Origin: Lentinula raphanica
Taxonomy: Eukaryota; Basidiomycota; Agaricomycetes; Agaricales; Omphalotaceae
DNA: 64,000 nucleotides
Reading direction: 5' to 3'
NCBI GenBank assembly: GCA_027919835.1
Contig: JANVFP010000026.1
Span: 1-64,000 of the forward strand
In this document: positions 1 to 11,801 of the stretch, one piece after another
How the letters are laid out: each line of letters starts with the position of its first letter
How positions within the stretch are numbered: position 1 is the first letter of the stretch
Made by a program: the position numbers and the translations under genes
The notes under the pieces: model-generated
The model's input: the letters and a program-made list of their open reading frames with translations, nothing else
What the model was told of the DNA's origin: nothing
Databases searched by the model: none

Positions 1-255
1 GTCAGGGCTAGCGTAGCGGGGCAAGGCGAATGATGAGCTAAAAGAGTTGGAAAAGGATGGCCAGTAGCGTTGAAGGATGCCACATTCAGACTCAGATGCG
101 GGAAGGAACAAGACGGGCTTCTTGGAGCCAAGACTGTCTCGAGCACGAAGCTGGGAGTTGAATTTGGGGTCCTCAGCAGTAACAGCCTTACTCCGCAACT
201 CTCGGACAGCGTATTGCTTGTGAGACGACGAAGATCCAGCGTGGCGAGACGACAT
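1..255 (-). pseudogene. N-terminal fragment of retroelement antisense gene 2 (left copy)
   Basis: The ATG at 255-253 and the following codons equal the start of the antisense gene at 51963 in the right-hand copy (protein begins MSSRHAGSSSSHK). The reading frame runs off the window edge, so completeness cannot be judged. No function is recognised. It is called a fragment only because the rest is not visible; the left copy may be intact outside the window. Confidence 0.6.
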
Positions 256-639
256 AGCGATAGTTGAGAAAAGATCAGTTGGGAACGATGTTGAAGTTGG
301 GAGAAAGAAAGAAAGCGGACTTAGAGAAAAATTTCGAAGTCCGGTTGCCCTTTTATCCACGGTTCTTAAGAACTTCCCAGGACGTAATAAGCCACTGGGA
401 AAATTCTAAGAATAGTAGGAAGAAGGTAATACTTACAAAGGTCAAAGAAATGAACTTTGTGAAGTTGCAGGATGTTGTGATTAGATCTCTTGATAATCAC
501 ACTCGGAAATTAAGCGCTTCTATCGAGTTAGCCGCGGGTTTAATCATCATCAGTTGATCCCGAGGCAACTGAACAGATCTATAGCGTTAATGAGTGGGAA
601 TACCATTGGGATATCGAAGAGATCAATCCAAAAGCTCGG
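1..639. mobile_element. 3' internal end of the left Ty3 retroelement copy
   Basis: Bases 1-639 match 51708-52343 almost perfectly; one C/T difference was noticed near 532 versus 52242. This is therefore the end of the internal region of another copy of the Ty3 element annotated at 27995-54132. The match stops at the AGCTCGG duplication where KDZ-A is inserted and resumes at 27897. The left part of this copy lies outside the window. Confidence 0.9.
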
Positions 640-725
640 CACTTCAGGCACCTACCTACCAAGACCCACTTAGGATGAATAAAACCATCCCATGAATACC
701 CCCTAAGGGGTACTTGGCCATGGGC
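633..725. repeat. Left target-site duplication and terminal inverted repeat of KDZ-A
   Basis: The duplication AGCTCGG (633-639) is followed by the terminal repeat starting CACTTCAGGCACC. Compared with the right end the repeat shows a small mismatch block around bases 658-664 and otherwise continues to about 725. Confidence 0.9.
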
Positions 726-739
726 AAGACCAACATGGG

Positions 740-1005
740 ATGCCCAGGTTGGGTATCCCAATGGTTTGGGTAGTCCATGGATGGGCAGCCCTTAGATGGG
801 TAGGCCGAGTGTTGGGTAGACCACTCACCTGGGCAGTCCACACCTTGGGCAGTCCTTAGATGGGTAGACCACTCACTTGGGCAGTCCACACCTTGGGCAG
901 CCCTTAGATGGGTAGACCACTCGCTTGGGCAGTCCACACCTTGGGCAGCCCTTAGATGGGTAGACCACTCACTTGGGCAGCCCAACTTGGATATCCCATT
1001 GCCAT
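740..1005. repeat. Left subterminal repeat array of KDZ-A
   Basis: Tandem units of roughly 57 bp are built from TGGGCAGCCC, TGGGTAGACCACTC and TTGGGCAGTCCACACC blocks. The same blocks occur inverted at 27480-27790. Open frames across the array are repeat artefacts rich in Cys and Trp. Such subterminal arrays are plausible transposase binding sites (inference). Confidence 0.85.
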
Positions 1006-1082
1006 TCATATATTTATCTTCACTGCTTCACACATGTTTATACTGTAGAGGTTACCTTTAAAACTAAATGTATTCAAACCAG

Positions 1083-4000
1083 TTATACATCATCTTCGGT
1101 ATCATAAGCCTCTGTAAGATCTAATGCATCCATGCATTCTAAAAGCCCAAAGTCCAATTCTTCATCCTCTATCTCATCATATACTTCCCCATCCTCCTCC
1201 TCTTCAGCCTTTGATATATAATCTGAGTCTATTTTTGCTGCTGCAATGCTTAAGTCCGTTTCTGAGGGACCCCATGGCAGGGGCTTGTCATCCGGTGGCA
1301 GACTGGAAAGTGTCCTTTCCCAAACCACACATAGGCGGCACATGTCTGAACGCCGTAGTTGTAGTTGATAAAGTATGTGTTGCTCTGTTTTAAAAGCATG
1401 TTAACTCCATTACTCGATCAAGCAGCAACAACATACCAGACTCATGCACATCCTCAATCGTCTTCTCAAGTAACGTCCACTCTTCCGCAAACCATTCCCG
1501 CATTACTCGACGTTCATGAGTCAAACGGCGTAACTCTTCATCACACCGGTCACGAAGTAGAATACCTCGTATCCCAGTACGCACTTGATCGTCTCCCAGC
1601 CATGGAGGGACATCGAACACGTTAGTATTCTCATCCAGGCCTACGTCATCCCAGATAGAATCATCAACGTCCAGTGTGAACAACTCTTTTGTTGGAATGC
1701 TCCGTGGGGCAACGGCATGTCGCGGTGCATTTCCTCCTTGAATTAAATCCGAAATCTTCACGCATAATTTGTTGTAAGTACGCGCCAAGGATTCAATGCC
1801 AGGATCGCGTCGTTTAACCGCATCTGCAGTGTGAGCCTGTAGTCGACGTTCTGAACCTGTACATATGATGAAATATGAAGTAAACTTTAAACACCCAAGC
1901 ACAAAGCCACTCACTACTAATTTGACGTCGGAATGACCGTTCCAAACGGTCACGTTCGAATTTCCTTGCTTTCAGCTTCTCTCGTAGACGGATCTTCACT
2001 GCTTTGGCATTAAGACGCGCAGCTATGAAAGGACTAGATGCCACCTTGCGATACTCTGCATTGGCTTCTATTCCAAGAGATCGTTCCTTCACCCGCAGAT
2101 CTTTTTCTGCTTTCTGGAGTTTTGACTTCTGCCCATCAAGATCAGCTTGAGCTTCTTCTACTTCATAAGGCTCTGCCTCGAGGTCAGTAGCGATTGCTTC
2201 TAGTCGGCGGACTCGGTCTCTGAGGGTGTCTCTGACGTTTCGAAGTCGCACTGCATCCTGCGCTGCCTTCTTAGCTGCATTCCGAGATTGAGCTGTGCGC
2301 AAATTTCATTTCGTGTATCTTTCAAGAAACAAATATAAATAGACGTACTTGGTAAAGGTCGTGTCTGATATTTCACCTGCTCTGCCCATTGGGCACGCAG
2401 GAAGTCAGGATTTTTCATTGAGAAACGCACATCCTTCTCGCCATCTATGCGTTTAGCCTCTGCGAGTTTCCACTTCCGAACAATCCATGTCGCTAGTCCC
2501 CACAGGCTTTCTTGATCAGCATGCTGAATTTGAGTATCAAGCGAATACAGGCGAAGATAGTGCTAAGCAAAAGATTGTAAGATTTGAGTTCGAGAATTGG
2601 CAGTGAAAGCACGTACACCACAAACTCGAAGATAAGGTACAAGTCTACTGATGGAGTGCCAAAATCGCTCGCATCCTTCACCGTCAGACAGCCCAAAGCC
2701 TTTACACTTGCGAGGGTGGTAGATGCACTGGCAGGGCCAGTTATGACCAAAGGCATGGAAAACGGAGATGGCGAATGCGATACGGGGTAGATAATCTTTG
2801 ATGAAACCCCATTTGATGCAACTTCGCTCCAAGGAGCAGCCAATGTCATAGAGAAGTCCGACAGTATAAGACGTTGGGAGATGTTGAAATAGAGCGTCGA
2901 TCAAAGCAAGTGCGTAGTGCTGTCGTTCACCGGGAGTCGTGATATTGACCAGCCAAAGTACACGATCGTGACGACACAAGAGCCCCATGAGACCGGTTGA
3001 GTCAAAGAACTGAGTACTTGCTTTGCGGCGGGCTCCATCAGCAGCCGTGAAACTGCCTTCACAAGCATCCAGAACAGATTTTGGGACTCGAAGCGAACCT
3101 TCATACCCGTCATCCTCTTCTTGGGTTTTCTTTGCCTTTGAAGTGGGATCTGTTGGGCGTACACTTTCCACGAAATGTTGCCAGGTAGCAACGTCAGACT
3201 CTGGGATGAATACGGTTCTGGGATGCTGCCTCTCTGGGTCCCGATGTGAACGTGCATTGTTCTTCTGTGTAAAGCAAGCGTCGAGACACACAATGCAAGA
3301 TAGACTGACCAGAAAGTTTTCAGTTCATTTCCACGTTCAACAAATGACAACACTCACTCATTGCCCAAGGTACTAGCTCCACCAAAGCACAAAGGGCATC
3401 GCCGCCGCAGATATTCACTAGGTCGTAACTTGGTATCTGCTTCATTTTCTCCCTCGGTAATGTGACGAGCACGCTTGGACTGATGATGATCATCAGCATC
3501 GTTGGTAGATGGCGTTGCCGGTGTCTGAGATGATGTTCTGGAGTCTTCGATCACACGATCGATGTACCGAGTAGCGACATCTTGTAAAGTATTAAACCAT
3601 TGTAGAGCATTCGCAAAGCGGCGACGCAGAGGATCCTAGGAAAAAAAATCAATATAGGATAGTATAGAGAGTATGCGTAGCAGTGATCACCTGGCTATGC
3701 AGATGATATCCTTGGCTTTGGAGAAAATCTTGCAGCGCACTGCACCAAGCGGTGTTATTTGGAGAAACGCGAAGGTTCAGGCGTGTCACGAAGTCGAGGA
3801 CTCTGAGATCCACCGCCAAAGACGGTTGTAGTGGTGCACATCCAAATAGGCCCAATTTCATGAGCTGGACAGCTGCAGGAAGACAAGAGCATATGCGAAG
3901 CTTCAAATGTTGCAACTCTACTGCCAGTCTCAGCGATGCTCGATAATCTGAATACAATCATAATGCTTACCGTGGAATCGCACTACCACGACCTTGAGCT

Positions 4001-4496
4001 CCCTTGGTTGACTCATACAAACACAATCCTCCAGAACTTCACCAGGCCGATCTGCCAAGTTACTGGAAGACTGGATATATTCTAGATATACCCGGACCAG
4101 ACGAGGGATGGTTTCTTCAGACCATCGTTTGTACTGCGTGATGCGTTTGCGCCGATGAGTGGTTTCTGTGGGTGCAGGGGCAGTTGGCGTAAGTTGCAAC
4201 GTCACGGTCTCTCCAGATTCATGTCGATGTTTTTTAGGCGTCGTAGGTTCCACGGTTTCAGATTCCGAGTAAGGGCGCATTCGGAAACCTACTTGTCCTC
4301 GAGGAGTCGGAAGTGGAAAACGTTGAGTGAAAGATCCTCCAGCAGTGACAAAGAGCGCTTGAGTCGTTTCTTTGGCCCGTTTTGATGGCGAACTTGAACG
4401 CGAGCGACATCCTATGAGGCTGTAGGACTCTTTGGTGGTGGCAACAGGGCTCTGATCGTTCGCTCGAAAATGTTTTGGAAGACGTGCGCGAGACAT
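1083..4496 (-). CDS. KDZ transposase, CxC1 cysteine-cluster type, intact
   Basis: This DDE-type transposase with an RNase H fold presumably cuts and joins the ends of KDZ-A. Eight exons fit GT-AG introns and consistent phases: 4496-3971, 3947-3691, 3635-3358, 3304-2617, 2562-2349, 2292-1915, 1856-1437 and 1384-1083. They sum to 1,021 codons without an internal stop. Visible landmarks are a Ser/Arg-rich N-terminus, cysteine clusters (CVC near residue 170, CPLC in exon 3), a first acid in VCLDACFTQKNN, a second in LLYDIGCSLE, and a Glu in GEGCERFWHS. A Lys/Arg-rich coiled segment and an acidic tail (AEEEEDGEVYDEIEDEE) follow. The ATG at 4496 is the first one in the frame. A truncated relative lies at 12292-14008. 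The family assignment is from known KDZ motifs; activity is inference. Confidence 0.9.
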
Positions 4497-4806
4497 GCTA
4501 GAGTAGGAGAGAGGTATACCAGTGGCGGTCGTGAGTTGATTGCCCCAGGTGGAGGACAATGAATGGTCTCAACCACCCCACCTGCTAGTTTAACGTCATT
4601 GCGGACGCGACATGTTAATGATCTTTATTGTTGGGCTTTACTTGTTCCGGCTCTGCACAGTCGTGGTCCTCCAAGCAAACAATCACAGTGGAATATCACC
4701 GTCTCCAGCTTTGTATTGTAAACGTTCGAAAACAGTTCATTTTATTTGTAAGTAGATGTGACATACAATCAGGAGTGTATTGTAGAATGAAGCTACAACG
4801 CAATGT

Positions 4807-5892
4807 CTACTCTGATTTTTTGGCTACATTGATACCATAATGGCAATTGATAAAATGATGGCAAGCTTGTCCAAAAATCTCGTTCGGGAGTGTGTATATC
4901 AAGTCAGACTCGCTCAACTCTTCTTCACCAAAGAGATGGTCAAATCGGTCAATCTTAACGGACCAGGACGACCAATCACTGATTTCCTTGAGTCGAATCA
5001 CGAACTGCTGATGAATTCCGTGAAAGCCTTCAGGATCGTGACGCAGAAGGAACTTCTCTAACTGCACCCAATTCTTGGAAGCATCAGTGGGTGGGATCCA
5101 TGGGACGTAGTCAGGATGAGGCAGTGCACGATATTTGGGATGGTTCATCGGCCTGTCAGCAATACGAGCCAACGCCTCCATCTGTAACTCCACGCGTTCT
5201 ACAAGGCGTTGGGTTGCAAAAGGGTTGACAGTCTTCGATAAGGCGAGGAGTTCCTTTCGGATTTTGATCAACTTCGGGTAGTCACTGCAAGCCATTGTTT
5301 GGACCTCGTACTCGCTAGCTATCGCATGAGTGTCGACCTTGGGTCGTCCGATACGAGCCATAACGTTGAGGAGAATCAGATGATCTTCGCTCGTAAGATC
5401 GCACATTGCCGGGTCACTAGGTGGTTCCCAACCAGCAAGAGGATGAGCGTGGGTGAGGGAGCGCATGGTTGGTGCGGTTGAGGGCTTCATCAACCTTGGG
5501 CGCAATAGTGCTGAACGGTTTCGCAAGGATGGAGTAGGTGAAGAGGGAGGAGGTGAGGAGGTGGGTGTGCCAGTCTGATTATCGTTGACGAACTCCGGTG
5601 ACCGCAGAAGTTCGCTCCTTGACTGATTGCTCAACTTCGTCAACCTTCGGTGCAAAGGAGTTGACGTAGGAGCAGCCTTGGTCCCAAGAGCAGGATAGCC
5701 GATAATGGGGGAACCGCGAACACGGTTCCTGGAGGACAGGGTAGGAGAAGAGGCAGCAGATGGATCGAAGTCATCTTCGACAGATTGACGCCAGCCCACG
5801 GGCTTAGGCTTCAGACGGTGAGGCCTACCAAACATGCTCGGATGTGGTTGCGGGGATGAGTGATAGCTCTTGATCGTTGCTTCACGAGGCAT
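4807..5892 (-). CDS. Unknown 361-residue KDZ-A cargo protein
   Basis: A single uninterrupted frame starts at the ATG at 5892. The N-terminal 160 residues are rich in Ser, Pro and Arg and probably disordered (SSPPPSSPTPS). The C-terminal 200 residues look folded, with predicted helical character (EDHLILLNVMARIG; RLVERVELQMEALARI) and a Trp-containing segment (WVQLEKFLLRHDPEGF). No family was recognised. It lies on the same strand as, and 310 bases upstream of, the transposase, between it and the Spt5-like gene, so it may be part of the element's core or cargo. KDZ-A2 has no copy, consistent with its internal deletion. Confidence 0.6.
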   Translation of the reverse strand: MPREATIKSYHSSPQPHPSMFGRPHRLKPKPVGWRQSVEDDFDPSAASSPTLSSRNRVRGSPIIGYPALGTKAAPTSTPLHRRLTKLSNQSRSELLRSPEFVNDNQTGTPTSSPPPSSPTPSLRNRSALLRPRLMKPSTAPTMRSLTHAHPLAGWEPPSDPAMCDLTSEDHLILLNVMARIGRPKVDTHAIASEYEVQTMACSDYPKLIKIRKELLALSKTVNPFATQRLVERVELQMEALARIADRPMNHPKYRALPHPDYVPWIPPTDASKNWVQLEKFLLRHDPEGFHGIHQQFVIRLKEISDWSSWSVKIDRFDHLFGEEELSESDLIYTLPNEIFGQACHHFINCHYGINVAKKSE

Positions 5893-6261
5893 TTCTGTGC
5901 CAAAGACAAGGGTGGTAAGTCACAGTTGGGTGGGGCTATAAATTTCACCTACCCAGAGGATGATGAACGTTGAGCAGGATCAGCCAGTGGCAATGTATGT
6001 TGCATTTTATAGTGGCATCGCTCCATTGTCCAAGCGGTCAAGCGTGGATTCAACCTCGTTTCAGACATGCTATTGTGATGCGCACTAGTGGTGAAGAAAC
6101 TTTGGTCCAGCGTCTCAACGGCCAACGCTACGCAGTTTAAGGTCATGCAGGACCAGCTGCATGAACGTGTTATGTCTTACTTTTCATCATGAATTTCAAG
6201 GCGAAGTGTAGATAGTATTAGAAGGACTGTATATAGCATTATCAAGATATTATTAAGTGCT
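5893..6261. other. Intergenic stretch inside KDZ-A
   Basis: About 370 bases separate the start of the 361-residue gene from the stop of the Spt5-like gene, both minus strand. It would hold the promoter of the former and terminator of the latter; no convincing coding frame or repeat was seen. Confidence 0.5.
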
Positions 6262-9200
6262 CTACAATCGTATTTCAGGGTTGGAATGAGCCAGTAATTC
6301 TCGCTGGATAGCTAGCATCTGTCTCGATTTCTTGCGTATCTCCTTAGATTCACGCACATATTCTACGTCATTAGGGTGTAGTTCCAGCTTCTCCTCCGTC
6401 ACTATCTCTTCCCCGGCAGAAAAGTGAACCACAGCCAGAATGAACCACTTGTTTGCATCTGACTTGCTTCCTTTGAAGAAATAATGCAGCTGGCGAACAA
6501 GCTTCCCTATGTCCTCGTCTTTGCCTCCAACAACAACCATCAATCTCTTCTCGGTGCTTGGTTTGGGTCGATCACGATGTTTCAGCACTGCGGAACTGTG
6601 GACGAACGTTTCCCCCACCTTGGCCTTGGGTACATCTATCTTCAACAGGATTGAACCATCGTCACAAGGAGTGGGGATAACGTATCGTTCTCCAGCTTTT
6701 GTTCTGAGTGTGTCGTAGACACCCCCATCAATGTCTACGCGAATCGGTATTCCAAAGAGGCTCCTATGAAAGAGGAAGTGATACGACTCCGATGCATTTG
6801 GATATGAAGAAGACGCAAAAGCTAGACGAAGCGGTCAATGATGGTTTTACAGAAATGCTATACATCAAATGCACCTGATGGTCTCTCTACCGCAGGGCCT
6901 GGGTACCATTGTCCAACGAATTCATACATAGACTTTACGGAATCTGGATCATATAAAGGCGTTGATGGTCGAGCAGAAGGAGCATCTGAACGAGAGGCAG
7001 CGAATTTCGAAGCGCTAAAGCCTGGATTTGGAGCGAAAAACGATTGTCGGGAGGTAGTAGGTATCGCCAGTTGGAGTAGCTGGTGTGTCCTGTAACCTTT
7101 CTGGTTAGTCATTCTGTAGTCAATAGTAGTTGACTGTACTTACCGATACTCACGAACGTCGTCGTAGTCCAATTTGACTCTAGGGTTGACGACATTGGTT
7201 GTCGCTATATCCAGCTCGACGATCAGAGATACTCCGCTAGCACGAGGATTTTTTCGAGCATCCAATAGGTATTTATTAACCTCTCGGACGGTGCCAGAGA
7301 TACCATGCCAAGGCCCTTGAACAACAAGTACGCGTACGCCAATCCAGGGTTCCGGCCCTGTCTTCATCCTGTGTAGAGTTCGATCGATATGAAAGTAATC
7401 AAAAAATGTAACGGAATTCTTGGTGTCGAGAACGAGGTTTTCGAGGCTCTGCAGGGAACTAGTGACTGATCACAAAGCATTGGGAACACATAAGAGAAGG
7501 AGCACTTACGGTGATTGAAGTACTTGGGTGTAGTCTAATTCCACAGAGCACTGACTCAATGGCACGTAGACAAGTAGACGAACTGAACCATGTCCATCAG
7601 GCCATGCTCTTTTGATCTTTCCTTTCATTGGGCTACCAAGTTCATATTTGGTGATAACAACCTCGATATCTCTCCAGGGGGTGTTCGTAAGCGCAAGAGA
7701 AGTCGTCGATGTTTCTGACACAACAGAATTAACGTCAACCCAAATATTCTGTGAACAACATCAGTAGTCTTCAAGAACGCATTCAAATGAAGCACTAACT
7801 ACTGAGTAGGAATTATCAACGATTAGACCCAGAACTCGACCATTTCTCTCGCCAACCATTCCCGTAGTTCCTGCATGATACCCCCCTACCACCTTCACAT
7901 AATCGCCCGGGGTATGCTTCTTCACAAGGCGTTCCATTGGTATAGCCTCGAGTTCCATGTGTCCACCGTCACGTTCTATATCCACCTCACAGCTTTGCGA
8001 GAGAACAGCACGGATAACACCATCAGGGTGGTCTGTGAGCAGGTCGGTGGCGGCATCGAGTACTGAAACGACCTCTCCTTCTTCAAATTTCCAACTCTCG
8101 GGCAGAGGCAAGCTGTTTTGACGTGCTAAGACATTCGGGTGGGCACTTTCTAGTAGAAGCGCTCGGTTAGCGGTGGATATTGTATTTGCAACCGTAAGAG
8201 AAGCTGGCGGGAAGTAGTCCACAAGAAGCCCAGACTGAAAAGTCCAGTTGGACCAGAGAAAATAAGGGGCGTCGTTGTCCGGAGTGTGTTTTTCGATTGC
8301 CGGCTGCTCTAGCATAGCACGTTCTAGCGTTGTGTCCAGAACCAGTTCCAACGGCGGGCGTGTTGCATTGTCTGTTTCATCGGGATCACTGAACCGATGT
8401 AAACGGGGTACCACCAATACACAGATAGACGAACGCGCCGGCGTCGCTTTCAAGCCACGAACAAGTCCTACATCGCCCTGATAGAGCCCTGGCGTATTGA
8501 TCTGAACCCAAGTACCTTCGAGGAATATCGTTTTTTGGCGAGGTCGAACCCAGAGACAGGATTTATGGTCTTCAAGAGCGACAATTTTCATGGTGTTTAT
8601 TTGAATATCAGATCGATTTGATAGGAAGAAGAAGAGTTCAGAATCAAACTGAGGCAGTTGAGCTTCGACGTAGAGGTAATTTCCGACGCTGGGATTGATG
8701 AATGCACTACGAACTTCTGACTCTAATGCCGGCGTGTGGAGGATATCATATAAAATCCCGTACTCCGATCCCACCTAGCGTATTAATGAGGAAACGTGTT
8801 GGAGGACAATGAATGCTTCTGATTACATACCTTACACTTTACACCGAAAAGACACCAATCGTCACTTTCATGAGAAACCTCAGGGAAAATTTGCTCGACC
8901 CAATCCCGGTCACGGCTATTCAAGTATAACAGGTCGTCAACAGTGTTGTCCGATACTTCGTCATCTTCATCAATCATTTGCGAATCACCTCCGTTGGCGA
9001 GATCTTCAGAAGCACGGTGAACATACGTTTCTTCTAAATGGTCGAGAAACGCAGCATTCGAGGCCTGTCCTAGTGACGGGAAGCTGATGCGTTGCATGGA
9101 AGAGGACTGTAGTACTGCGTCATCGTCGATGAAAGAATCTGACATCGGAGGTCAGATATAATCCCTCAGAATTTCTTATGAAGTAGCTCACCTGTGTTGC

Positions 9201-10243
9201 CTGCTTCTCCTTCTGATTCATCACCATCCTCGTCATCTATCGCCTCGATATCAAGGAATGGGTTGATGTGATCGACCACCTTCCGCCTTATGCGCGGCCC
9301 TGGGACTTGTGGGCGTTGCAACTCGGGTGTGGGGTGTCGCTGGAAATGTGCAGGGGCCTGTGCATTGATACAGTTCATGTCAAACCATCTAACGACTGTG
9401 AACTAGACCTACATCAGGTAACGTCTCGCTTTCTCTCAAGGCTTCTCCCAGCGCATCGACGTGTCGAGTCCATTGAACTCGTTCTTCTGAACCAGCAGCT
9501 GTATGTTGTTCGATGACGGCCAAAAACTCGGGTATGCCGTACGACTCCTGGGTGATAAAAGCCGTTCGCGCCACGTCCAATGCATTCACCGTATCGGTAT
9601 TGATACTTGACCGTTCCGTTGGCCGTGATTCGACTGCCACATCCATTGGAGGGTAGGATGAAGTCGCTTCTATGGAGCGGATTGAGATTTTAGCAGAATC
9701 AGTGACAATCGTCGATATACATACCGAATAGCGGATTCGTAGACCCGTTTGAATTTGGTGTTAGAGAATTGCCCGACGATGGCGTTACGTGAGGCGCAAC
9801 TTCCGTAGAAAAATTCGATGGAGCTACTGGACACGACGGAAAGTTGTTGAGTTCGGCGATGTCATTAATGCTCTCGTCGTCTGACTCATACTCTGCATGG
9901 ATACACGGTCAATCAAATCTTGGCACGCAGAAAGTTCAGACGTACCCAGAAGTCGTTTCAATGGGTTATCCAATGCCGTGCTTTGAGCTAAGTTAAACGA
10001 TGGTGGAGTATTATAAGGATTGTCCGCGTAAGATGCCTGCGATTTCGTAGCTTCCGAGTTACGTTGGATTAAGATAGGTTCACTCGTAAGAGGTTCTGTC
10101 GCGATCACATCATTATTCACGGATGCGCAGTCGATATCGATGTCGCCGTCATCGTCATCATAGATGTTGCGAGAATAGTCTGTGTAATGTGAGCTTTCAG
10201 CTTCGATCAATATGGTGCGTTACATACCTGGTATCTCCGCCAT
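6262..10243 (-). CDS. Spt5-like NGN/KOW transcription-elongation protein carried by KDZ-A
   Basis: About eleven exons (near 10243-10228, 10179-9946, 9892-9725, 9669-9413, 9357-9192, 9138-8831, 8774-7800, 7748-7510, 7368-7144, 7089-~6908, 6763-6262) give roughly 1,090 residues, similar to fungal Spt5. The N-terminus is acidic and includes the Spt5-like stretch NPFLDIEAIDDEDGDE. The large exon starts with an NGN-like segment (GILYDILHTP, then GNYLYVEAQ) followed by a KOW-like unit (GTWVQINTPGLYQGDVGLV). Further KOW-like units read GDYVKVVGGYHAGTTGMVG and VRVLVVQGPWHGISGTVRE. Host Spt5 binds RNA polymerase II with Spt4 and promotes elongation. Whether this copy binds polymerase is unknown. The last splice, near 6908/6763, is the least certain. 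It may be a captured and diverged host spt5. Confidence 0.75.
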
Positions 10244-10484
10244 CGACAGTTGCTTCTAGCCTCTCCAGCTAATTCCTAATCATCGTCACTGTTAGAACGT
10301 CGTTGTTATTGGTCCTACTTCTTCTCAAGGAGGACGTACTGTGCCATCCGCGTCATGCGAGCCTGGAGAAATTTTGAGTTATATGATTATTAGAATGATG
10401 CACAAGATATGATAGAAGAGTAGAGCAGCCTTCTACGATACAACGACGTACGTAGGTACTTACCTCGACGACAGTAACGACGAG

Positions 10485-10698
10485 CCTCGATGGAGTTGAA
10501 AGAAAAAATGGAGTTTTCCCACGCCTTCTGCGCCAGGATGACTCGCAGGCCCGGACTCGAAACTTCATTTTGGGATCCGTAACGGGATGACGTAAGCCCG
10601 TTACGGATCCCAAAATGAAGTTTCGAGTCCGGGCCTGCGAGTCATCCTGGCGCAGAAGGCGTGGGAAAACTCCATTTTTTCTTTCAACTCCATCGAGG
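10485..10698. repeat. Perfect 102-bp inverted repeat with a 10-base spacer
   Basis: Bases 10485-10586 are the exact reverse complement of 10597-10698; the spacer is ATGACGTAAG. The palindrome lies just upstream of the Spt5-like gene start (10243). One arm continues rightwards into a coding-like stretch (10699 onward), so it looks like a local inverted duplication of a gene fragment. No target duplication was evident at its edges. Confidence 0.95.
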
Positions 10699-11440
10699 TC
10701 ATCGCTGAGGCTGCTTTTGACGCTGCTCGTTACGCTCTTTACTCCAAACCTTTGTCTTTGCTTTCGACAATGCAGACCTTCGCGGTGTCTGACCCTCCTT
10801 TCCACGCTTTACTCGAAGGTTCAAAGCGTTCTTGAGACCTTTCGACGGTGCTCGCTACGGCTTGTACTCCTCACTTCAATCCGTCTTTTCGAAGGTCCTC
10901 GTCTATTTACCTGGTAACACCCTATCGATCACCCTCGTTGGCGTACTTTCGTGGTCTAACGTTTGACCGAAACTTGGATCATCTCAATCGTTCCATCCAC
11001 AAATTTCCCTTCAACTGCGATATTGCGCGCGGTGCATAACGATTCAGCCAGCTTTTCCCCAGCCATCCTCGACTTTTCAGTAACATATCTAGCTTGCAAA
11101 CGTCCAGAAAATCGTTTGCTGCTACAATTTGGATTCCTTCGTCCATGTTCAAAGCAGTTGGGTTGAGTGGACTCGGACTTGGTCTCTTCCTGTACTTCCG
11201 GCCCTTTATCAGATGTGAACGTGGGTACTTGTGATGTGAACGGTGGCTGTCTGCTCATATTCTGCCTTCGCTCCAGCTACTACTGCTTCTCCATCGCCAG
11301 CATCATCCACCCAATCTGGTTCTCTGCCCCGCCTCCACCTCCACCAGAATCCTCGGTGTCACTATATGAGCTTGGTTTTGGAACGGTCGTGAACTCAAGG
11401 CACAAGCAAAGTATGTATCACAGGGAGTTCACGATACCAA
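10699..11440. other. Gene-fragment debris between the palindrome and the nop2 relic
   Basis: Plus-strand pieces look coding over short runs: IEVIAEAAFDAARYALYSK at about 10691-10750, and a related FDGARYGLYSSLQSVFSK at about 10840-10895 in another frame. They are separated by stops and resemble two diverged copies of one segment. The source gene was not recognised. No intact gene is supported here. Confidence 0.4.
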
Positions 11441-11449
11441 ACTGCTCAC

Positions 11450-11801
11450 GTCGAACATGTAGATCTCTATTCAATAACAGCGACGATGAAGGGCTAGATG
11501 ATCTGGATATACATGAATTCAGTGAGTGCGTCTACTATCCCATGTAATACAGCGGTATACTAATACCTATTACTCTCAGCTACGAACTTCGTGGACCGGT
11601 TCAAGCATTCGATTTCGGTTCAGACGCAGAAGACGACGAACCTGAACTCGAAGACGACGAGCCTGAACTCGAAGACGACGAGCCTGAACTCGAAGTCAAA
11701 ACAGCTTGAACGACCGTCAAAGATCATACCCACTGCTTCAGATGATTCTGAATCTTCCTCTGATGATGACGATGACGAACGAATCACGATGGCTAATATG
11801 G
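11450..11801 (+). pseudogene. nop2: nop2-like pseudogene, 5' part (split by KDZ-A2)
   Basis: Acidic, Ser/Asp-rich coding remnants (SDDEGLDDLDIHEF; FGSDAEDDEPELE repeated; SDDSESSSDDDDDER) change frame more than once and end at the AATATGG duplication of KDZ-A2. Joined across that insertion, the frame continues as ITMANM|AARSKALDE into the clearly nop2-like part at 19203. The duplicated EDDEPEL units are a 21-bp DNA repeat. Identification rests on the downstream part; alone this piece would be unassignable. Confidence 0.55.

Noticed and set aside
656..1009. Cys/Trp-rich open frames across the KDZ-A and KDZ-A2 subterminal arrays
   Set aside because: They arise from translating short tandem repeats in every frame and have no independent coding support.
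10353..10917. Mirror-image frames across the palindrome
   Set aside because: Identical peptides on both strands are forced by the perfect inverted repeat and do not show a gene.
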